Below the pieces are notes generated by a model. It searched no databases, had not been told where the DNA came from, and saw only the letters and a program-made list of their open reading frames with translations. From Cristatella mucedo (lineage: Eukaryota; Bryozoa; Phylactolaemata; Cristatellidae), in contig WPIO01000038.1 of NCBI GenBank assembly GCA_009760855.2, positions 3,620,501 through 3,672,500 on the forward strand: a stretch of DNA of 52,000 nt. The letters are read 5' to 3'. Every line of letters starts with the position of its first letter. The stretch's first letter is position 1. Shown piece after piece: positions 46,895-52,000 of this stretch. A program made the translations under genes and the position numbers.

Positions 46895-47062
46895 TTCGAG
46901 GAAGTGAGTAACTATGGAAGTGGCAGCTCACGATGGTTAGAAAGAATGTACCGCAGTCGGCAGCATGAGAGTAGTTGTCAATGTGTCAAAATTGTGGAAG
47001 TGAGTTTCACCGTAAAGGGCCTTCACAGCAAGAGCTTCGGTCGCCAACGGTCTTCAAGGGAA
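46895..47062. repeat. Dispersed repeat R, copy 3
   Basis: Contains tatggaagtggcagctcacg, then agagtagttgtcaatgtgtc, then gtggaagtgagtttcaccgt and agagcttcggtcgccaacgg, in the same order as copies 1 and 2. Confidence 0.6.
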
Positions 47063-47099
47063 GAAATGGAAATTTATTATTATAGCTAATTTATTGTCC

Positions 47100-47215
47100 A
47101 CCGAGGATCTGGGCGCACGAGGAGGCTGAAACTGGTGTCGAACCTCTGTTAAATACGAGCAAGCCAAGCCTTGGCCTTGGCCTTGAGAGTCAGCTTAAGA
47201 ACTTTACTCGGTCAC
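47100..47215 (-). mobile_element. L2-type LINE family B fragment, reverse
   Basis: The reverse of the C-terminal block at 46658-46765: cgaggaggctgaaactggtg and aaggccaaggccaaggcttg on the opposite strand. It forms an inverted repeat with the preceding element. Confidence 0.82.
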
Positions 47216-47870
47216 GTTTTTCACCGTCGGCCGAGGAGGTAAACGAGAACGCAGACGAGAACGAGGCTATCGTACGACCGAGGGCGAGGCTATCGTACGA
47301 TGGGCAAGGCGGAACCGCACGAACCAATCAGCGTTGGGCTCTCGCAGCCGGATGACTTAGGCGCGATAAAAAATCTCGAACCCGTACAAAACTTCGCGTC
47401 AATGAAACAGAGGAGGAGATCTCTTATCGAATCAAAAGCGACAAATGATTCCACCTTTCCTACTTTCGAACCGCCTTAGGACTCGGTGTCTGCTATATGC
47501 GACACGTGTACGTACGCACGTTATTACGGGAACATCGGTGACTATGGGAATTGCGAGAATATATGCGACTTAAGGGGTGCTTAAAACAATAATCCGGGCG
47601 CTTAAAAATAATAGTTTCTACTTGTTATAGCTGCTGAGACTCCTTAGCGGAAGCGAGGGGCAGTGCAAAGGAAGCACTCAGTGCCCCACAGCTGTAGGTA
47701 AGGCCAGCCGCCATTCATCCTCCACGTTCGCCCAATCGCAGACCCCCGAAGAAAAATTCAGCCACTAGGCGCAGCACAGTCCCTCCGGCTAAGGCGAAGG
47801 CGAAGGTGAAGGCGAAGGTCGAGAACAGCTGTGTCTGGTAGCGCTGTGCGATCGCGGGTGGGCAAACAGA
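47216..47870. other. Unassigned sequence
   Basis: No gene is seen. The 15-mer gaggctatcgtacga occurs twice (about 47263 and 47288), a CCAAT sequence with tcag follows at about 47325, and short ggcgaa hexamer repeats occur at 47795-47820. Confidence 0.45.
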
Positions 47871-47879
47871 CTCCGTCTC

Positions 47880-48020
47880 CATCTCTTTCTCTCTGCCTCT
47901 ATCCTCTCCCTCTCCCTTTCCCCTCTCACGCCCACCTTTTCTCTGTCTGTCTGTCTGTCTCTCCGTCTCTCTCTCCCCTCTCTCTCTTTCAATCTCTTTC
48001 TCTCCCTCTCTCTCTCCTTA

Positions 48021-48057
<37 letters not shown>

Positions 48058-48310
48058 GTCTCTCTCTCCCCCTCTCTTTAACTGTCTGTCTGTCTCTGTC
48101 TCTGTCTGTCTCTCTGTCTCTGTCTGCCTCTCTCTCTTCCTCTATCTGTCTGTCTGTCTCTCTGTCCGTTTCCGTCTCCGTCTCCGTCTCCGTCTCCGTC
48201 TCTGTCTCCGTCTCCGTCTCCGTCTCCATCTCACTCTCCTTCTCCATCTCCCTCTCTCTCTCCCTCTCTCTCTCTCTTCCTCCATCGCTCTATCTCAATC
48301 TCTCTGTCTT
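47880..48310. repeat. CT-rich compound microsatellite (TCTC, TCTG, GTCTCC units)
   Basis: Mixture of (TCTG)n blocks (47943-47962 and 48018-48050), a (GTCTCC)n hexamer block (48168-48235) and CT repeats. Confidence 0.95.
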
Positions 48311-49100
48311 TCTTTAGCTGCTTGTCTATCCGGGGGCGAGAACGGAGGAGGGAGGAGATCTGCCACTGCACCCACTCGCCTCGGCTCGTTAGTTGAGCCT
48401 CCTGATGCGTGGATAGAGTTAGCGCGACGCTGGCAGCCCGGCCGCAAAAAGCAATTGCGCTAGTTAATAAATGCCGCTGCTTCAACGGATGTTTGCGTCG
48501 CTCAAAAATAGCCCTCCCGTCCGCACTGAGCTGCTCGCCTCCCTCCTTAAAGACGCTCCGCCCGCCGTACTTAGACGCACACTCCACTTGGCGACTCGCC
48601 CCTGCATGCCGCGCAATGCAACGGCTTCTGAGCGGCGCGCGGCAGCGATTTCGCGGCTCTCAGCGGCGGCGTGAGGGGCGCTCCCCTGAAGGCAAGTTCG
48701 TCCTGCGTTGCGATCGACTGCCTTAATCTTTTGTACCATTCGTTTGCGTTTCGCGTCAAGGATGCCTTTGATAGTCGGGCAGGTGGAGAGCTCAAAAGCG
48801 GAACTCACCACTGCGCATTGGTCCGGCCGAATGCAGGGACAGCACAGAAGCACAGCTCGCTGCGGTTGGAAGCATCTCCTGCTCCTGTTCCTGCTCCTGC
48901 TCCTGCTCCTCCTCTTCTCCATCCTGTTCGCCTCCTCACTCATTCGGTCTTTCACTTTTTGCGTTCTTTCCTATTCTTTCTCTCTCCGTCCTTTTACTCC
49001 CTCGCTAACTCACTCCTTTCCACCAGCTATAACCATATATCCATGTCTCTCGTCCTCCTCCTGCTTTTATCTGTCCCCGTATCTTCTCTCTATACTCTTC
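48311..49100. other. Unassigned GC-rich then CT-rich sequence
   Basis: Open frames of 60-150 codons exist on both strands at 48400-48950, but none carries a domain I recognise. A ctcctg hexamer run lies at about 48878-48915. Confidence 0.45.
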
Positions 49101-49109
49101 ACTTTCTCC

Positions 49110-49196
49110 CTATCTTAATCTCTCTCTCTCTCACTCTCTCTCTATCTCTCTCTCTCTTCTCTCTCTCTCTCTCTCTCAGATCTCCATCCCACCCAT

Positions 49197-49235
<39 letters not shown>

Positions 49236-49629
49236 CTGTTCCTCTCCGTCTCTCTGTCTCTCTCTGTCTCTCTGTCTCTCTCTCTCCGTCTCTCTGTCTC
49301 TCTCTGTCACTCTGTCTCTCTGTCTCTTTCTGTCTCTCTGTCTCTCTGTCTCTCCGTCTCTCTGTCTCTCTGTCTCTCTGTCTCTCTGTCTCTCTGTCTC
49401 TCTGTCTCTCTGTCTCTCTGTCTCTCTGTCTCTCTGTCTCTCTGTCTCTCTGTCTCTCTGTCTCTCTGTCTCTCTGTCTCTCTGGTCTCTCTGTCTCTCT
49501 GTCTCTCTGTCTCTCTGTCTCTCTGTCTCTCTGTCTCTCTGTCTCTCTGTCTCTCTGTCTCTCTGTCTCTCTGTCTCTCTGTCTTTCTGTCTCTCCGTCT
49601 CTCCGTCTCTCTGTCTCTCTGTCTCTCCG

Positions 49630-49660
<31 letters not shown>

Positions 49661-49697
49661 GTGACTCTCTGTCACTCTGTCTCTCTGTCTCTCCCGC
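49110..49697. repeat. (TCTCTG)n satellite-like tract
   Basis: About 50 copies of a tctctg / tctctctg pattern, highly regular from 49365 to 49590, flanked by plain CT repeats. Confidence 0.96.
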
Positions 49698-50230
49698 CTC
49701 ACCTGTTGTATGAGCGGCGTTTCGCGCTTGGACGCTCGAAGAGTCCACTTTGGTTATGCAAGAACGCGAGAAAACGCGCGAGCCGCGAGCAGCGATCAAT
49801 GTCAAGGGCTCACTCGCTGTCAAGGGCTCGCTCGCTCGCTAGCTGTCGAGCTCTCGCTGGTCGTTCTATACGAGATCGGCTAATTGATTTGTCTTTTCGG
49901 TAAAAACAAGCCAGGGCTCGGGTACCGATGTCGCATCTGGGTCGTCAGCCGGTCCAGTCTGGCGGCGGCGGCGATGACGGCGGCGGACTGGACCTACAAA
50001 CCGAATGGGGAGTGAGCGAAGAGGGTCAGAGGCTCAGACATCGCGCGCACAGGCAGTGTCCGCGCGTGCGCGCGAGTGAAGGTGAGGTGCTGAGGAGCAG
50101 GCAGAGAGACAAGAGCACCAGATGAAAGGAAAAGGAAGGAAAGATTATGAAAGAAAACAAGAAAACGGAGAACTGGAGCGAAATAGTGAATGACGATGCA
50201 ATTACATAGCGCAGGCAGCACGGAGCAAGA
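49698..50230. other. Unassigned sequence
   Basis: No gene or repeat is recognised beyond purine-rich stretches at 50110-50170. Confidence 0.45.
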
Positions 50231-50234
50231 TAAT

Positions 50235-50299
50235 AATAGCAACTTTTCATTATTGTAGCACCCAAGGCGAACTAAAGCTCTCTCTCTCTCTCTCTCTCT

Positions 50300-50386
<87 letters not shown>

Positions 50387-50445
50387 TATATATATATCTA
50401 GGCGCTTTGCTATTCGCTGCAAGAGAGCCAACAGCACGTGGCCAG
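50235..50445 (-). mobile_element. L2-type LINE tail (reverse) disrupted by a (CT)n(TA)n expansion
   Basis: The left part tgtagcacccaaggcgaact then aaagctct and the right part ctaggcgctttgctattcgc then tgcaagag are the two halves of the reversed terminal hairpin. Between them 50278-50398 is CT then TA repeats. Confidence 0.85.
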
Positions 50446-50509
50446 TAAATTGCACTGCAAGCATGCGCCGGTAAAAACACACGAAGCACGAGCAGGAGCA
50501 AAGTAGACG

Positions 50510-50672
50510 CCGCTCCGGTTTGGCCCAGCGGTCAAAGTGCTCGCCCTGACCCCGAGGTCTGATCGAGGTCGTAGGCTCGAGCCCCGTGGCATAAGTGAAG
50601 GGCCTGAATTGAGATAAAGTTATCTTGGGGCGCTATACAAATGAATTATATTATTATATTATTAGACAAGTT
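50510..50672 (+). mobile_element. tRNA-derived SINE (family A), best-preserved copy
   Basis: Head ggtttggcccagcggtcaaa (Leu/Ser tRNA-like A box), B-box-like gtcgtaggctcgagccccgt, tail tgagataaagttatcttggg then gcgctatacaaatgaattat, ending in ATT/ATA repeats. Confidence 0.87.
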
Positions 50673-50734
50673 AACTGGCGTGCAGTAAAGCCGAGCAGAA
50701 CAATACCTCTTTAGCTGAAACTTGAATGATAGTA

Positions 50735-51330
50735 ATGACGATGCTGTTATAAAACAATCCAGACGAACTGCATTTTTTCCAGGCACTTAACGTGGGTTGA
50801 AAGGGATGAGCCATATTGAATGAGTAGTGATAAAATGCAAAATTGCATGCGAAATGGCAGCATGCATAATAATATAAGGGTTATTGACGTCGACCAAAGC
50901 CACGTTCTGAGCAGAAGATTGAATTTTAGCTTCGCTTTAAATATCGTCAAGTCGGGGCAAGTCCGTGTCTCGATGTCAATCGGTAGAGAGCTATATGATT
51001 ATAGGGGCGTTGGAGCTGAAGTAAGTGACGACTGCGAAGGATTTGAAATTAGTTAGGGGCACGGCTAAGCGACCTAAGTCGAAGTAATGGGAGAAGTGAG
51101 TGGTAAAATCTTAGAAATATCTCTACGTTGCTTGGCGATGATTGGCCAGTGCCAGTCGGTTAGAAGTGATGTAATGCGTGGCAGTTGCGATTCTCACGAC
51201 AGACATGCCTAGCTGCTAAGTTTGCACCGTCTGTTGTCTTCATGTTGCACAGGTAGAGCTGAGCGCCATCTGCATAGAACTGAAAGCCTAGATTGTGCCT
51301 GGGCACTTTGTTTGGCAAGAGAAAAACGTA
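50735..51330 (-). mobile_element. Old L2-type LINE, reverse, internally deleted
   Basis: On the - strand LGFQFYADGAQLYLCNMK (51240-51300, the YADD region) is followed almost directly by a C-terminal CRENRNCHA-like block (about 51180-51215). A TFK-like region and the 3' UTR with the reversed tail follow near 50750-50800. The body between the catalytic and C-terminal blocks is missing. Confidence 0.72.
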
Positions 51331-52000
51331 TAATTTGTGAACAGATAGCAGGTCATCTCTGGTAGCTAATACGTGTCCGAAGCAAGTACAAATCCCCGCG
51401 CCGCTAGCTCGTGATTCAAAGTCTCAGTGGCTGAGCGGCGGCCGACTCTCTGAAATCGTCCTCCGACATAGGACCTAAAACATCGCGCAGTGGTGACCTA
51501 CTGGGGCGACAGGCGCTCAAAACGTACTTTGATCAAACTTAAATCAAGCGTCTCCTGGAAGTACTGCGGAGCTTGCAGAGATACTATTCCTAAGTCAAGA
51601 ACCTAAGAAGCTCGTCGGACGAACGCAATTGTGCTGAATGAGAGACGAAGAAATGCCGAGGCAACGACAGAAGAAGGACGACAGAAGAAGGACGCGGATT
51701 AAGAGAGAGAGACAGAGACGACGTGGAGTATCACTAAAACTGAACAGCAGAGGCAAGCGCGGAGAGATAGACTGACATACCGAAAGAGAGTCGAAGAGGA
51801 GTCTGAGAGTCGTAGTCAGAGAATCGGAGTAGAGAAGTCGGAGTCGGAGAGTCAGTGAAGAGTTGGAGGGTTGGTGAGTTGGAGACAGAGAGAGAGGCAA
51901 AAAAGAATGAGTGCCATGGGCAGAGAACCATGGGGACTGACGTAGTTAAGCTAAGTATGTAAGGGAGGCAGGGAGAGAGAGAGAGAGAGAGCGAGAGCGA
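51331..52000. other. Unassigned sequence ending in GA repeats
   Basis: Purine-rich from about 51640, with a new GA microsatellite starting at about 51972 and running off the window. No gene is seen. Confidence 0.5.

Noticed and set aside
47943-48050. Short regularly spaced TCTG blocks considered as a CRISPR-like array
   Set aside because: There are no distinct spacers; the sequence is a simple repeat in eukaryotic DNA.

Overview
This is a stretch of animal nuclear DNA, probably from an invertebrate. Coding sequence comes as short exons with GT-AG introns, and the rest is mostly decayed L2-type LINEs, tRNA-derived SINEs, long (GA)n/(CT)n/(TG)n microsatellites and minisatellites. The repeat style resembles molluscs or annelids, but I cannot fix the species. 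I see no bacterial operons, CRISPR arrays or viral genes.

Region 1 (2.5-26.1 kb, + strand) holds most of one gene, an SVOP-like (synaptic vesicle 2-related) major facilitator transporter. I could place 12 consecutive coding exons by homology, splice sites and matching codon phases: 2520-2605, 4899-5069, 8049-8173, 11646-11709, 13678-13803, 18859-18987, 19804-19963, 20136-20243, 20669-20780, 21395-21476, 24462-24551 and 26000-26113. Together they give 455 uninterrupted residues covering all twelve expected membrane segments. The first coding exon(s) and the terminal exon are not secured. The introns hold L2 copies, SINEs, microsatellites, a palindromic ATCG tract and a 187-bp hAT miniature element that closely resembles the horizontally transferred SPIN family, nested inside an L2 tail.

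Region 2 (26.1-41 kb) is repeat-rich and apparently intergenic. It has a decayed hAT transposase (27.6-29.2 kb, - strand), long GA tracts, an apparently intact tRNA-Lys(CTT) gene (35678-35750), a 15-bp minisatellite of about 41 units (36261-36881) and several L2/SINE pieces.

Region 3 (41.1-44.1 kb) is a very GC- and CpG-rich island. It contains a RING-HC finger exon (42932-43144, + strand) that joins in phase to a candidate first exon at 42440-42541, predicting a small RING protein of about 104 residues. It also carries a (CGG)22 tract and scattered TAATTA cores.

Region 4 (44.2-52 kb) is repeats again: a second L2-type LINE fragment with recognisable reverse-transcriptase blocks (45.5-46.8 kb), inverted LINE pieces, and large CT/TCTG microsatellites at 47.9-48.3 and 49.1-49.7 kb.

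The main unusual signals are: the SPIN-like element with an 8-bp target duplication; exon 6 of the transporter lying between complementary (GA)n and (CT)n tracts; a conserved double-stem hairpin shared by the L2 and SINE 3' ends, with a microsatellite that grew inside one copy; and the small RING gene in the CpG island. All calls come from reading the sequence and from remembered family knowledge; no database search was run.
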